From NCBI RefSeq assembly GCF_001746365.1, contig NZ_MJAJ01000003.1, positions 188,251 to 252,250 of the forward strand: 64,000 nt of DNA, given 5' to 3'. This DNA comes from Streptomyces sp. LUP30. GTDB lineage: Bacteria > Actinomycetota > Actinomycetes > Streptomycetales > Streptomycetaceae. The notes below the pieces were generated by a model. It saw nothing but the letters and a program-made list of their open reading frames with translations. It had not been told where the DNA came from and did not search any database. This document shows positions 50,366 through 59,578 of the stretch, one piece after another (positions within the stretch are counted from its first letter, which is position 1; every line of letters begins with the position of its first letter). The translations under genes were made by a program, and so were the position numbers.

Positions 50366-52956
50366 GCGACACCCAGGCTTCCGCCACGCCGGGCCGTGTC
50401 CTGCCCGTCACCGACCTGTCCCTCGTCGTGCTCGTCGGCGCGTCCGGCTCCGGCAAGTCCACGTTCGCACGTCGCCACTTCAAGCCCACCGAGGTCATCT
50501 CCTCCGACTTCTGCCGAGGCCTCGTCTCCGACGACGAGAACGACCAGAGCGCCACCCGGGACGCCTTCGACGTCCTGCACTACATCGCCGGCAAGCGGCT
50601 CGCGGCCGGCCGCCGCACGGTGGTCGACGCCACCAGCGTGCAGCCGGACGCCCGCCGCCGGCTGATCGACCTCGCCAAGCAGCACGACGTGCTGCCCATC
50701 GCCATCGTCCTGGACGTCCCGGAAGAGGTGTGCGCCGCACGCAACGCGTCGCGCACCGACCGCGCCGACATGCCCCGCCGGGTCATCCAGCGCCACATCC
50801 GCGAACTGCGGCGCTCGCTGCGGCACCTGGAACGCGAGGGCTTCCGCAAGGTGCACGTCCTGCGCGGCGCCGAGGCCGTCGAGAACGCCTCCGTCGTCAC
50901 CGAGAAGCGCTACAACGACCTGACCCACCTCACCGGGCCCTTCGACGTCATCGGCGACATCCACGGCTGCTCCTCCGAACTGGAGTCGCTGCTGGCCAAG
51001 TTGGGCTACACGGACGGCGTGCACCCCGAAGGCCGCCAGGCCGTCTTCGTCGGCGACCTGGTGGACCGGGGCCCGGACAGCCCCGGGGTGCTGCGCCGCG
51101 TGATGTCGATGGTCGCGTCCGGAGACGCACTGTGCGTGCCCGGCAACCACGAGAACAAGTACGGCCGGTATCTCAAGGGCCGCAACGTCCAGCACACGCA
51201 CGGGCTCGCCGAGACCATCGAGCAGATGGACGGGGAGAGCGACGAGTTCCGCGCCGAGGTGCGCACGTTCATCGACGGGCTGGTCAGTCACTACGTCCTC
51301 GACGGCGGCAGGCTCGTCGTCTGCCACGCCGGCCTGCCGGAGAAGTACCACGGCCGCACCTCCGGCCGGGTCCGCTCGCACGCGCTCTACGGCGAAACCA
51401 CCGGCGAGACCGACGAGTTCGGCCTGCCCGTGCGCTACCCGTGGGCGGAGGACTACCGGGGGCGCGCGGCGGTCGTCTACGGCCACACGCCCGTTCCGGA
51501 GGCGACCTGGCTGAACAACACGATCTGCCTGGACACCGGCGCCGTCTTCGGCGGCAAGCTCACCGCGCTGCGCTGGCCGGAACGCGAGCTGGTCGACGTA
51601 CCGGCGGAGCAGGTCTGGTACGAGCCGGCGAGACCGCTGCGCTCGGAGGCGCCCGGCGGACACGACGGCCGTCCGCTGGACCTGGCGGACGTCCATGGCC
51701 GACGCATCGTAGAAACCCGTTACGAAGGCCACAACCGTGTCTCCATCCGTGAGGAGAACGCGGCGGCGGCCCTGGAGGTGATGAGCCGCTTCGCGGTCGA
51801 CCCGCGCCTGCTGCCGTATCTCCCGCCGACGATGGCCCCCACGGCCACCAGCCATGTGGACGGCTACCTGGAGCACCCGGCGGAGGCGTTCGCGCAGTAC
51901 GCCCGCGACGGCGTCGCACGGGTCGTGTGCGAGGAGAAGCACATGGGATCCCGGGCGGTGGTCCTGGTCTGCCGCGACGCGGAGACAGCACGTAAGCGTT
52001 TCGGCGCCGGGGGCGCCTCCCGCCCGGGCGCGACCGGGAGCGGGGGAGGCCCCACCGGCTCCCTGTACACCCGTACCGGTCGCCCGTTCTTCGACGACGA
52101 GACGGTGACGGAGGAGATCCTCGGGCGGGTGCGCACGGCGGTGGAGGAGGCCGGCCTGTGGTCGGAACTGGACACCGACTGGCTGCTGCTGGACGCGGAG
52201 CTGATGCCGTGGTCGCTGAAGGCGTCGGGCCTGCTGCGCTCCCAGTACGCGGCCGTGGGGGCCGCGTCCGGCGCCGTCCTCCCGAGCGCGGTGGCCGCCC
52301 TGGAGTCCGCCGCGGCCAGAGGTGTGGACGTCGCCGGCCTGCTCGCACGCCAGCGTGAACGCGCCTCGGACGCGGCCGCGTTCACCGAGGCGTACCGCCG
52401 CTACTGCTGGACGACCGACGGCCTGGACGGCGTACGGCTGGCCCCGTTCCAGATCCTCGCCGTCCAGGGCCGCAGCCTCGCGGCGCTGCCGCACGACGAG
52501 CAGCTGGCGCTCCTCGACCGGTTGGTGGAACACGACAACACGGGCCTGCTCCAGACCACCCGGCGGCTGTATGTCGACACGGGCGACGCCGAGTCGGTGC
52601 GATCCGGTGTCGACTGGTGGCTGGAGATGACCGGCCGGGGCGGCGAGGGCATGGTCGTCAAGCCGCTGGGCGCCCTGGTCCGCGGCGAGGGCGGACGCCT
52701 GGTCCAGCCCGGCGTCAAGTGCCGGGGTCGCGAGTACCTGCGGATCATCTACGGCCCCGAGTACACCCGCCCTGACAACCTGGCCCGGCTGCGTGGCCGT
52801 TTCCTGAACCACAAGCGGTCGCTGGCGATCCGCGAGTACGCCCTCGGCCTGGAGGCCCTGGCCCGTCTGGCGGAGGGCGAGCCACTGTGGCGCGTCCACG
52901 AGGCGGTGTTCGGCGTGCTGGCTCTGGAGTCGGAGCCGGTGGACCCGCGGCTGTGA
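50362..52956 (+). CDS. pnkp: Polynucleotide kinase-phosphatase-ligase of the Pnkp/Hen1 RNA repair system
   Basis: 864 residues in three modules. The kinase (1-180) has the P-loop GASGSGKST with Lys32. The phosphatase (about 190-440) has GDIHGC (Asp199, His201), GDLVDRG (Asp232) and GNHEN. The ligase/adenylyltransferase (about 470-864) has the nucleotidyl lysine Lys526 in EEKHMGSRAVVL and GMVVKPLG. It heals and seals tRNA cut by ribotoxins. The ATG overlaps the hen1 stop (ATGA), as in the known Pnkp-Hen1 operons. Followed by a strong hairpin. Confidence 0.95.
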   Translation: MSDTQASATPGRVLPVTDLSLVVLVGASGSGKSTFARRHFKPTEVISSDFCRGLVSDDENDQSATRDAFDVLHYIAGKRLAAGRRTVVDATSVQPDARRRLIDLAKQHDVLPIAIVLDVPEEVCAARNASRTDRADMPRRVIQRHIRELRRSLRHLEREGFRKVHVLRGAEAVENASVVTEKRYNDLTHLTGPFDVIGDIHGCSSELESLLAKLGYTDGVHPEGRQAVFVGDLVDRGPDSPGVLRRVMSMVASGDALCVPGNHENKYGRYLKGRNVQHTHGLAETIEQMDGESDEFRAEVRTFIDGLVSHYVLDGGRLVVCHAGLPEKYHGRTSGRVRSHALYGETTGETDEFGLPVRYPWAEDYRGRAAVVYGHTPVPEATWLNNTICLDTGAVFGGKLTALRWPERELVDVPAEQVWYEPARPLRSEAPGGHDGRPLDLADVHGRRIVETRYEGHNRVSIREENAAAALEVMSRFAVDPRLLPYLPPTMAPTATSHVDGYLEHPAEAFAQYARDGVARVVCEEKHMGSRAVVLVCRDAETARKRFGAGGASRPGATGSGGGPTGSLYTRTGRPFFDDETVTEEILGRVRTAVEEAGLWSELDTDWLLLDAELMPWSLKASGLLRSQYAAVGAASGAVLPSAVAALESAAARGVDVAGLLARQRERASDAAAFTEAYRRYCWTTDGLDGVRLAPFQILAVQGRSLAALPHDEQLALLDRLVEHDNTGLLQTTRRLYVDTGDAESVRSGVDWWLEMTGRGGEGMVVKPLGALVRGEGGRLVQPGVKCRGREYLRIIYGPEYTRPDNLARLRGRFLNHKRSLAIREYALGLEALARLAEGEPLWRVHEAVFGVLALESEPVDPRL

Positions 52957-52961
52957 GCCCC

Positions 52962-52994
52962 GGCCCGGTCCGTGCCGTCGGCGCGGACCGGGCC
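52962..52994. terminator. Bidirectional hairpin between pnkp and the NAD kinase-like gene
   Basis: GGCCCGGTCCG (52962-52972) pairs perfectly with CGGACCGGGCC (52984-52994) around an 11-nt loop. It lies 6 bp after the pnkp stop and 10 bp after the convergent gene's stop, so it can end both transcripts. Confidence 0.8.
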
Positions 52995-53004
52995 TCGCGT
53001 GTCC

Positions 53005-53919
53005 TCACCCCACCAGCCGCAACCGCTCCTCGCACACCCCGACACGGACCCGCTGACCCCACGTCAGCTCCACCGCGTCGGTCTCGATGCCGTCGCCGAA
53101 GGCGATGAGCCGCTCCGACTCGACGGTGAGGGTCAGCCGGTGGCCGGCCGCCAGTTCGCCCGCCACCAGCGAGGTGCCGGTGGCCGGGGACGGCCACGCC
53201 TCCCGCACGAACCACACCAGCCGCTGCTCCGTCGGGGCCGGCAGGCGCAGGTCGCCGTCCGTCCGGCCGCCGCCCCGCTCCTGCCACACCGACCGGATCC
53301 AGCCGGTCGCCCCCGTGCCCGTGCCCACCAGCACCCCGGAGGAGGCCTGGGCCTCGACGGCACCCCCGTCGTCGTCGAGGCCCAGGCGGTAGCGGGCGGT
53401 CTGGTGGCCGGCGGCGCCGAGATAGATCTCGTTGAGGGCCAGCAGCCGCTGGGTGTCGTCGGCCACGGCCTCCACCATGGTCAGCTCGGTCGTTCCGGTG
53501 CCGGCCGCGAGCGCGCCGGGCAGAAGCGTCGGCGCGTCCGCCGGGCGATGGCGGACCAGGACGCCCGCATTGCGGCCCGGGTCCGCGTCGATGCCCACCA
53601 CGGGCTGCCCGGACAGGTACTTGGCGACGTTCGCCACCAACCCGTCCTGGCCGACGACCACCACCACGTCCTCCGGCGCGAACAGAAAACGGTCCAGATC
53701 GGCGCGCTCCACCCGGCTCTGACGCCAGGTCAGCGGTATCGCCGCCGTCACCTCCGCCAGCGCGCGCCGCATGCGGCGGTGGCGCTCGGCGACCTCCTCG
53801 ATGTCCCGGCCCCGCGAGGAGAGGAAGAAGGCGGCCTGGCCGTGCGTGCCGTGCCGGGCCACCAACTCCTCGTACTCCGTGGTGCGGTGGACCAGCACGG
53901 CCCGCGGGGCGAGACTCAT
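53005..53919 (-). CDS. Degenerate NAD kinase-fold protein paired with SPFH
   Basis: 304 residues. The fold is recognisable: VVVVVGQDGLVANVAKYL (88-102), VVGIDADPGRNAGVL, NEIYLG with Asn163-Glu164, and GVLVGTGTGATGW (195-207). The NAD-kinase signature GGDGT is altered to GQDGL (90-94), so catalysis may be lost or changed. It overlaps the SPFH gene (ATGA), an arrangement that implies a membrane-associated complex. It may bind a nucleotide as a sensor (inference). Ends in a hairpin shared with pnkp. Confidence 0.82.
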   Translation of the reverse strand: MSLAPRAVLVHRTTEYEELVARHGTHGQAAFFLSSRGRDIEEVAERHRRMRRALAEVTAAIPLTWRQSRVERADLDRFLFAPEDVVVVVGQDGLVANVAKYLSGQPVVGIDADPGRNAGVLVRHRPADAPTLLPGALAAGTGTTELTMVEAVADDTQRLLALNEIYLGAAGHQTARYRLGLDDDGGAVEAQASSGVLVGTGTGATGWIRSVWQERGGGRTDGDLRLPAPTEQRLVWFVREAWPSPATGTSLVAGELAAGHRLTLTVESERLIAFGDGIETDAVELTWGQRVRVGVCEERLRLVG

Positions 53920-55052
53920 TCCCGTTCTCCGGCCCCGAGCCTCGACAGCAGGCCGGTCAGGACGTCCGGCGAGATCGTCACGCTGTCGATGTGCGGCAGG
54001 TTCTCCGCGAGCCGTGTCCCGGTGAGCGCGTGCAGGGTCGCCACGTCGACGTCCCCGTGCACCCGCAGCCAGGCCGCCTGTGCCTCGGCCCGCGCCTCGC
54101 CGACCTCGCGCGCCGCCTCCGCCTCGGCCCGGGCGAGCCGGACCGTGCGCGTCGCCTCCGCCTGGCTCAGCCGCTCGGTGCGCTGGGCCTCGGCGTCCGC
54201 CAGGCGCACCTGCCTGTCGGCCTCCGCCTCGGCGAGCTTCACCGACCGCGCGGCCTCCGCCTCCGCCAGCCGCACGGACCGCGTCGCCTCCGCCTCCGCC
54301 CGCACCTTGTCCGCGGCCGCGTTCTCCTCCGCCTCGCGGCGGGTGTTCGTACCCCGCTGCTCGACCAACTGCTCCTCACGGCGGGCCAGTTCGATCTGGC
54401 TGGCGAGTTCGTTCTCGGCGATCGTCCGCTCCCGCTCGACGGCCACCGCCCGCCGCTCGTAGGTGGCCCGGTCGGCCTCCTGCTGGATCTGCTCGCGCGC
54501 CGGGGTCCGCAGCGCCCGCTCCACCTCGGGTTCCGGACGCAGCGCGACGACCCGGACGGCGACGATCTCGATGCCGGTGGCCGGCAGACGCGGTTCCGCC
54601 GCCAGCCCCGCCGCCACCCGCTCCCGCACCGCCGTCACGCCGTCCACCAGCGCCGACGACAGCGGGGTGCGCGCGAGGACGTCCAGCGCGTGCTGCTGAG
54701 CCGTCTCCGTGAGCAGGGTGCCGAGCTGCTCCAGGGGCGCGCCGCGCCAGATCCCGGTGTCCGGGTCGATGGAGAAGTCGAGGCGGGCCGCGGCGACGGC
54801 CGGGTCGCTGACCCGGTAGGTCACCGTCGCCTGCACCGTCACATCCTGGAAGTCGACCGTGCGGGCGTGGAAGGTCATCGCCAACTCCCGGTCGTCAACC
54901 GGCACTTCGGAGAGGGCGGCGCTCAGTGAGCGGAACCAGAAGCTGAGCCCCGGACCGTCGTGCGCCAGCTTGCCGGAGCGGTGGTGGCGCACATGGGCCG
55001 TCGGAGCACCGCGCAGATGGCGCCAGCCCAGGCGCCGGGTGATGTCGGCCAT
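53916..55052 (-). CDS. SPFH/band 7 (stomatin-like) protein
   Basis: 378 residues. The SPFH core is LAMTFHARTVDFQDVTVQATVTYRV and PATGIEIVAVRVVAL. From about residue 200 a long charged coiled coil runs to about 330 (EEQLVEQRGTNTRREAEEN; repeated AEAEATRSVRLAEAEAARS units). There is no clear N-terminal transmembrane helix, so it may sit on the membrane through another segment or partner. First gene of a two-gene operon; two inverted repeats lie directly upstream of its start. Confidence 0.88.
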   Translation of the reverse strand: MADITRRLGWRHLRGAPTAHVRHHRSGKLAHDGPGLSFWFRSLSAALSEVPVDDRELAMTFHARTVDFQDVTVQATVTYRVSDPAVAAARLDFSIDPDTGIWRGAPLEQLGTLLTETAQQHALDVLARTPLSSALVDGVTAVRERVAAGLAAEPRLPATGIEIVAVRVVALRPEPEVERALRTPAREQIQQEADRATYERRAVAVERERTIAENELASQIELARREEQLVEQRGTNTRREAEENAAADKVRAEAEATRSVRLAEAEAARSVKLAEAEADRQVRLADAEAQRTERLSQAEATRTVRLARAEAEAAREVGEARAEAQAAWLRVHGDVDVATLHALTGTRLAENLPHIDSVTISPDVLTGLLSRLGAGERE

Positions 55053-55071
55053 GAAAGGCCCCCCTCGTTCC

Positions 55072-55099
55072 TTTTCTCGTCACTGCGACGATAAGAAAA
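55072..55099. promoter_or_regulatory. Operator-like inverted repeat 1 upstream of the SPFH gene
   Basis: TTTTCTCGTC, 5-nt spacer, GACGATAAGAAAA: the right arm carries a 3-nt insertion relative to the left. It lies 20 bp upstream of the SPFH start and shares arms with the perfect repeat at 55118-55138. Confidence 0.6.
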
Positions 55100-55117
55100 C
55101 GATATCCGCGCCTCCTC

Positions 55118-55138
55118 TTCTCGTCAAGGGGACGAGAA
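55118..55138. promoter_or_regulatory. Operator-like inverted repeat 2 upstream of the SPFH gene
   Basis: TTCTCGTC (55118-55125), 5-nt spacer, GACGAGAA (55131-55138): perfect 8-bp arms. Its centre is about 44 bp from that of repeat 1, close to four helical turns. This fits two dimers of one regulator binding the same DNA face in the SPFH/arcA divergent region. Confidence 0.65.
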
Positions 55139-55244
55139 CGGGTGACAGATTCAGGGCGGGACGAGGTGGGACAAGCTCGTGCGGAAACGGTCCAAGAAGG
55201 CCGAGTGGGGGGTGAAGACGGTCCACTGTGGTCAGGATGGAGGC

Positions 55245-56468
55245 ATGGGATTCCACGTCGACTCCGAGGCCGGGCGGCTGCGCCGCGTCATCCTGCACCG
55301 GCCTGATCTCGAGCTCAAAAGGCTCACCCCCAGCAACAAGGACGCCCTCCTCTTCGACGACGTGCTCTGGGTGCGCCGGGCGCGCGCCGAGCACGACGGG
55401 TTCGCCGACGTGCTGCGCGACCGCGGTGTCGCCGTCCATCTCTTCGGTGACCTGCTCACCGAGGCCCTGGAGATCCCGCAGGCCCGAGCGCTCGTCCTGG
55501 ACCGCGTCTTCGACGAGAAGGAGTACGGGGTGCTCGCCACCGACCACCTCCGCTCCGCCTTCGAGACCCTCCCCGCCCCGGAACTGGCCGAGGCCCTGGT
55601 CGGCGGCATGACCAAGCGGGAGTTTCTGCAAGCGCATCCCGAACCCACCTCCGTGCGCTTCCACGTCATGGAACTCGACGACTTCCTCCTCGACCCGCTC
55701 CCCAACCACCTCTTCACCCGGGACACCTCCGCCTGGATCTATGACGGCGTCGCCATCAACGCCATGCGCTGGCCGGCCAGGCAGCGCGAGACGGTCCACT
55801 TCGAGGCGATCTACCGGCACCATCCGCTCTTCCGCGCCGAGACGTTCCGCGTCTGGTCCGAGGGGCAGGCCGACTATCCGTCCACCATCGAGGGCGGCGA
55901 CGTCCTCGTCATCGGCAACGGCGCCGTGCTGATCGGCATGAGCGAGCGCACCACCCCGCAGGCCGTCGAGATGCTCGCCCACAAGCTGTTCGCCGCGGGC
56001 TCGGCCCAGACCATCGTGGCGCTCGACATGCCCAAGCGGCGGGCGTTCATGCACCTCGACACCGTGATGACGATGGTCGACGCCGACGTCTTCACCCAGT
56101 ACGCCGGGCTCGGCATGCTCCGGTCGTACACCATCGAGCCCGGCGCCGGCGAGAAGGAGCTGAAGGTCACCGACCATCCGCCGGAGCACATGCACCGCGC
56201 GATCGCCGCGGCCCTCGGGCTCAGTGAGATCCGCGTGCTCACCGCAACCCAGGACGTCCACGCGGCCGAGCGTGAGCAGTGGGACGACGGCTGCAACGTC
56301 CTCGCCGTCGAACCGGGTGTCGTCGTCGCCTATGAACGCAACGTCACCACCAACACGCATCTGCGCAAGCAGGGCGTCGAAGTGATCGAGATCCCGGGCA
56401 GCGAGCTGGGCCGGGGCAGGGGCGGTCCGCGCTGCATGAGCTGCCCGGTCGAACGGAGCGCCGTATAG
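55245..56468 (+). CDS. arcA: Arginine deiminase
   Basis: 407 residues; GGATGGAGG is just before ATG 55245. Conserved blocks are present: [64 protein letters not shown] with the catalytic His/Asp, and the C-terminal [13 protein letters not shown] with the catalytic Cys. It converts arginine to citrulline and ammonia. The ornithine carbamoyltransferase gene follows 106 bp later, completing the first two steps of the ADI pathway. No carbamate kinase gene is in the window. Confidence 0.95.
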   Translation: MGFHVDSEAGRLRRVILHRPDLELKRLTPSNKDALLFDDVLWVRRARAEHDGFADVLRDRGVAVHLFGDLLTEALEIPQARALVLDRVFDEKEYGVLATDHLRSAFETLPAPELAEALVGGMTKREFLQAHPEPTSVRFHVMELDDFLLDPLPNHLFTRDTSAWIYDGVAINAMRWPARQRETVHFEAIYRHHPLFRAETFRVWSEGQADYPSTIEGGDVLVIGNGAVLIGMSERTTPQAVEMLAHKLFAAGSAQTIVALDMPKRRAFMHLDTVMTMVDADVFTQYAGLGMLRSYTIEPGAGEKELKVTDHPPEHMHRAIAAALGLSEIRVLTATQDVHAAEREQWDDGCNVLAVEPGVVVAYERNVTTNTHLRKQGVEVIEIPGSELGRGRGGPRCMSCPVERSAV

Positions 56469-56574
56469 GCGCACATGTGGCTGTATAAAAATGCTGAGCT
56501 TCGTATAGACTTCCGAGGTCTGTCATTGCAGCAACCGTTCACGGCAGTTTTCACCGCATCTCTGGAGCGACCCC
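56469..56574 (+). promoter_or_regulatory. AT-rich promoter region between arcA and the carbamoyltransferase gene
   Basis: The 106-bp gap contains CTGTATAAAAATGCTGAG followed by CTTCGTATAGACTTC, unusually AT-rich here. Two partly similar half-sites (GTATAAAAA and GTATAGACT) could be an ArgR-type box or a promoter, so the second gene may have its own control. No clear -35/-10 pair can be assigned. Confidence 0.4.
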
Positions 56575-57582
56575 ATGGCGACAGTCCCGACCGCCCTCGC
56601 CGGCCGCCACTTTGTCAAGGAGCTGGACTTCACCGGGGAGGAGTTCCGCGGTCTGATCGCCCTGGCCGCCGAACTGAAGGCCGACAAGAAGGCCGGGACC
56701 GAGAACCGGCGCCTGCAGGGCAGGAACATCGCGCTGATCTTCGAGAAGACCTCGACGCGCACCCGCTGCGCGTTCGAGGTCGCCGCCGCCGACCAGGGCG
56801 CGTCGACCACCTACCTCGACCCCTCCGGCTCGCAGATCGGCCACAAGGAGTCGGTGAAGGACACCGCGCGGGTGCTGGGCCGGATGTACGACGCCATCGA
56901 GTACCGCGGCGACAGCCAGGACAAGGTCGAGGAGTTCGCCGCCCACGCGGGCGTCCCCGTCTACAACGGTCTCACCGACGACTGGCACCCCACCCAGATG
57001 CTCGCCGACGTGCTCACGATGACCGAGCACAGCGCCAAGCCCCTGACCGAGATCGCCTTCGCCTACCTCGGCGACGCCCGCTTCAACATGGGCAACTCCT
57101 ACCTGGTCACCGGCGCCCTCCTCGGCATGGACGTGCGGATCGTCGCCCCGAAGAGCTACTGGCCCGCCCAGGAGATCGTCGACCGAGCCCGCGAGCTCGC
57201 CGAGGCGAGCGGCGCCCGCGTCACCCTCACCGAGGAACTCGCCGAGGGCGTCCTCGGCGCCGACTTCGTCGCCACCGACGTGTGGGTGTCCATGGGGGAG
57301 CCCAAGGACGTCTGGGACGAGCGGATCGCGGCCCTCGGCCCGTACGCGGTGACCATGGACGTCCTGCGCGCCACGGGCAACCCCGACGTCAAGTTCCTGC
57401 ACTGCCTTCCGGCCTTCCACGACCTCGGCACCGAAGTCGGCCGCGAGATCCACGAGAGCCACGGCCTGGACTGCCTGGAGGTGACGGACGAGGTGTTCGA
57501 GTCGGCCCACTCCGTCGTCTTCGACGAGGCGGAGAACCGGCTGCACACGATCAAGGCCGTCCTGGTCGCCACCCTCGCCTGA
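56575..57582 (+). CDS. argF: Ornithine carbamoyltransferase
   Basis: 335 residues. The carbamoyl-phosphate loop is [44 protein letters not shown] and the ornithine-binding HCLPAFHD with Cys are intact. It makes citrulline from ornithine, or runs in reverse in the ADI pathway. The catabolic-type N-terminus ([16 protein letters not shown]) and the arcA neighbour suggest the ADI role, in which case arcB would be the better name. A 9-bp hairpin follows the stop. Confidence 0.94.
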   Translation: MATVPTALAGRHFVKELDFTGEEFRGLIALAAELKADKKAGTENRRLQGRNIALIFEKTSTRTRCAFEVAAADQGASTTYLDPSGSQIGHKESVKDTARVLGRMYDAIEYRGDSQDKVEEFAAHAGVPVYNGLTDDWHPTQMLADVLTMTEHSAKPLTEIAFAYLGDARFNMGNSYLVTGALLGMDVRIVAPKSYWPAQEIVDRARELAEASGARVTLTEELAEGVLGADFVATDVWVSMGEPKDVWDERIAALGPYAVTMDVLRATGNPDVKFLHCLPAFHDLGTEVGREIHESHGLDCLEVTDEVFESAHSVVFDEAENRLHTIKAVLVATLA

Positions 57583-57597
57583 CGCTCCCCGGCAGCA

Positions 57598-57624
57598 CCT
57601 CGGCCGCGACTCGGCCGGCCGAGG
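57598..57624. terminator. Hairpin after the carbamoyltransferase gene
   Basis: CCTCGGCCG (57598-57606) pairs with CGGCCGAGG (57616-57624) around a 9-nt loop, 16 bp after the stop. Perfect stem, no T-run. Confidence 0.65.
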
Positions 57625-57712
57625 TCGCACCGGACGGCAGCGCCCCTGCCCGCGGCGAGCCGGTGGAGAACGCGCCTGCCTGCGAGACGGTCGGCAGGAC
57701 GCCCGCGCGCGC

Positions 57713-57836
57713 CCGGTCGGCCGCGATCACGCCCGCCCGCGGCGGGCCGGTCGGGATCACACCCGCGTGTGCGAGGCCGGTCGGGATCACACCCGCGTGT
57801 GCGATGCCGGTCGGGAGAGCGCCTGTGTGAACCGGG
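57713..57836 (+). repeat. 30-bp minisatellite between argF and the RsbW-like gene
   Basis: Two nearly identical 30-bp units (57747-57776 and 57777-57806, starting CCGGTCGGGATCACACCC) are flanked by diverged copies (about 57713-57746 and 57807-57836). In one plus-strand frame they would encode repeated VGITPACARP-like decapeptides, but no start or ribosome site supports translation. The rest of the 57583-57976 gap shows no gene. Confidence 0.75.
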
Positions 57837-57976
57837 CCGGCCGGACCGCGACCGCCGACGGGACGGCTGCGGGGGCCCGCCTGCCGGGAGAACGCCTGCG
57901 GACCGCACGCCTGCCGGCGACCCGCCACGCCGCCCGCGGGGCAGGAGCGTGCCGGGCAGGAACACGCCGCACCGGA

Positions 57977-58462
57977 TCACGCCGGGCCGGGGCCGCGCTG
58001 CGGCGGGACCGCGGCCAGCCTGAACCACACCGCCTTGCCCTGCTCGGTGGGCCGGTGTCCGCAGGACGAGCTGAGGGCGCGGATCAGCAGCAGTCCACGC
58101 CCGTGCTCCTGCCAGGGGTCGGGCTCCTCGCCGGACGGACGGGTGAGGTCGCCGGGCGCCCCCGGGTCCGGGTCGTGCACCTCGATCTGGCAGCCGGTCG
58201 GCCGCAGCTCCACCACCAGCTCTATCGGCGCGTCCCCCGAGGTGTGCTCCACGGCGTTGGCCACCAGCTCGGCGGTGAGCAGCTCCGCGGTGTCGCTGTA
58301 CGCGACGTGCTTCAGCTCGGCCAACGCCGTACGGACCAGGGCACGGGCCACCGGCACGGCCGCGGCGGAGTGCGGCAGCGCGATCCGCCAGGAGGCGGCT
58401 GCGTCGGAGGGGCGTTCGTGCAAGGCGAGTCCGTTCATGGCGCAGGTTCCCGTGATCGACAT
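57977..58462 (-). CDS. RsbW-type anti-sigma/ATP-binding protein (HATPase_c)
   Basis: 161 residues. The Bergerat fold is seen in LTAELVANAVEHTSG (N-box, with catalytic-type Glu and Asn), IEVHDPDPGAP (G1) and EHGRGLLLIRALSSSCG (G2), ending GKAVWFRLA. Single-domain Streptomyces members act as anti-sigma factors or serine kinases in signalling switches. AGGA lies about 10 nt before ATG 58462. No sigma or anti-anti-sigma gene is adjacent. It is the intact counterpart of the remnant at 3842-4018. Confidence 0.88.
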   Translation of the reverse strand: MSITGTCAMNGLALHERPSDAAASWRIALPHSAAAVPVARALVRTALAELKHVAYSDTAELLTAELVANAVEHTSGDAPIELVVELRPTGCQIEVHDPDPGAPGDLTRPSGEEPDPWQEHGRGLLLIRALSSSCGHRPTEQGKAVWFRLAAVPPQRGPGPA

Positions 58463-58750
58463 CAGACGGTCCTGCCTTCGACTTCAGGAATGGTACGGCG
58501 GCCTCCGGCAGAAACGCTCGGCGGCGTCGTACGGGACCTCCGGCCCCGTTGCCGGTCGGCTTACCCGGGACAACGCCCGCCCTCGCGCACCTGATCCCGT
58601 TGTTACCGCCTTATCGACGACCGGTGACGTGTGTGACGGGGGCATGGCGTGCGGTGACACGGCGATTCTTCCCGTCCGCCCTATCGCGTACTCATGACGG
58701 CAGTCACAAGGGAGTGATAACTTCGAGGGACCGTCGAGGAGGCCGCCCTC
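58463..58750. promoter_or_regulatory. Divergent promoter region of the RsbW-like and aromatic-catabolism genes
   Basis: About 290 bp separate the two divergent starts. AT-richer DNA near 58690-58730 (CTCATGACGGCAGTCACAAG) precedes GGAGG and the enoyl-CoA hydratase ATG. The PaaX-type regulator of the same cluster would be expected to act here, but no clear palindrome was found. Confidence 0.4.
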
Positions 58751-59578
58751 ATGAGTCCCTTCACCGGCTCCGCCGCCCGCACCTCCGACTGGCGCCATCT
58801 GCACGTCGAGCTCGCCGACGGCATCGCCGCCGTCACCCTGGCCCGCCCCGAGAAACTCAACGCCCTCACCTTCGGCGCCTACGCCGACCTGCGCGACCTG
58901 CTCGCCGAACTGTCCCGGGAACGCTCCGTGCGCGCCCTGGTGCTGGCCGGCGAGGGCCGCGGCTTCTGCTCCGGAGGAGACGTCGACGAGATCATCGGCG
59001 CCACCCTCGGCATGGACACCGCCCGGCTCCTCGACTTCAACCGGATGACCGGCCAGGTCGTGCGCGCCGTGCGCGAAGCCCCCTTTCCGGTGATCGCGGC
59101 CGTGCACGGCGTGGCCGCCGGCGCCGGCGCCGTCCTCGCCCTGGCCGCCGACTTCCGGGTCGCCGACCCCGGCGCCAGCTTCGCCTTCCTCTTCACCCGC
59201 GTCGGGCTCTCCGGCGGCGACATGGGCGCCGCCTACCTCCTGCCCCGCGTCGTCGGCCTCGGCCACGCCACCCGGCTGCTCATGCTCGGCGAACCGGTCC
59301 GCGCCCCCGAGGCCGAACGGATCGGCCTGATCAGCCGGCTGACGGAGGAGGGGCGGGCCGACGAGGCCGCACGGGCACTGGCCCGCCGCCTGGCCGACGG
59401 GCCCGCACTCGCCTACGCGCAGACGAAGGCCCTCCTCACGGCGGAACTGGACATGCCGCTGGCGGCCGCGGTGGAACTGGACGCCGCCACCCAGGCCCTG
59501 CTGATGAACGGCGAGGACTACGCGGAGTTCCACGAGGCGTTCACGCAGAAGCGCCCGCCCGAATGGAGGGGACGGTGA
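58751..59578 (+). CDS. Enoyl-CoA hydratase/isomerase family protein
   Basis: 275 residues; GGAGG is 10 nt before the ATG. The crotonase pattern is present: VTLARPEKLNALTFGAYADL, GRGFCSGGDVDEI as the oxyanion-hole block, AAVHGVAAGAGAVLALAAD and GLSGGDMGAAYLLPR. It overlaps the salicylyl-CoA hydroxylase gene by GTGA, and so probably works in the same aromatic-CoA pathway. Its exact substrate is unknown. Confidence 0.92.
   Translation: MSPFTGSAARTSDWRHLHVELADGIAAVTLARPEKLNALTFGAYADLRDLLAELSRERSVRALVLAGEGRGFCSGGDVDEIIGATLGMDTARLLDFNRMTGQVVRAVREAPFPVIAAVHGVAAGAGAVLALAADFRVADPGASFAFLFTRVGLSGGDMGAAYLLPRVVGLGHATRLLMLGEPVRAPEAERIGLISRLTEEGRADEAARALARRLADGPALAYAQTKALLTAELDMPLAAAVELDAATQALLMNGEDYAEFHEAFTQKRPPEWRGR

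Noticed and set aside
57583-57830. Extension of the argF frame region as a repeat protein
   Set aside because: argF has a clear stop at 57582; the repeat frame has no start or ribosome site.
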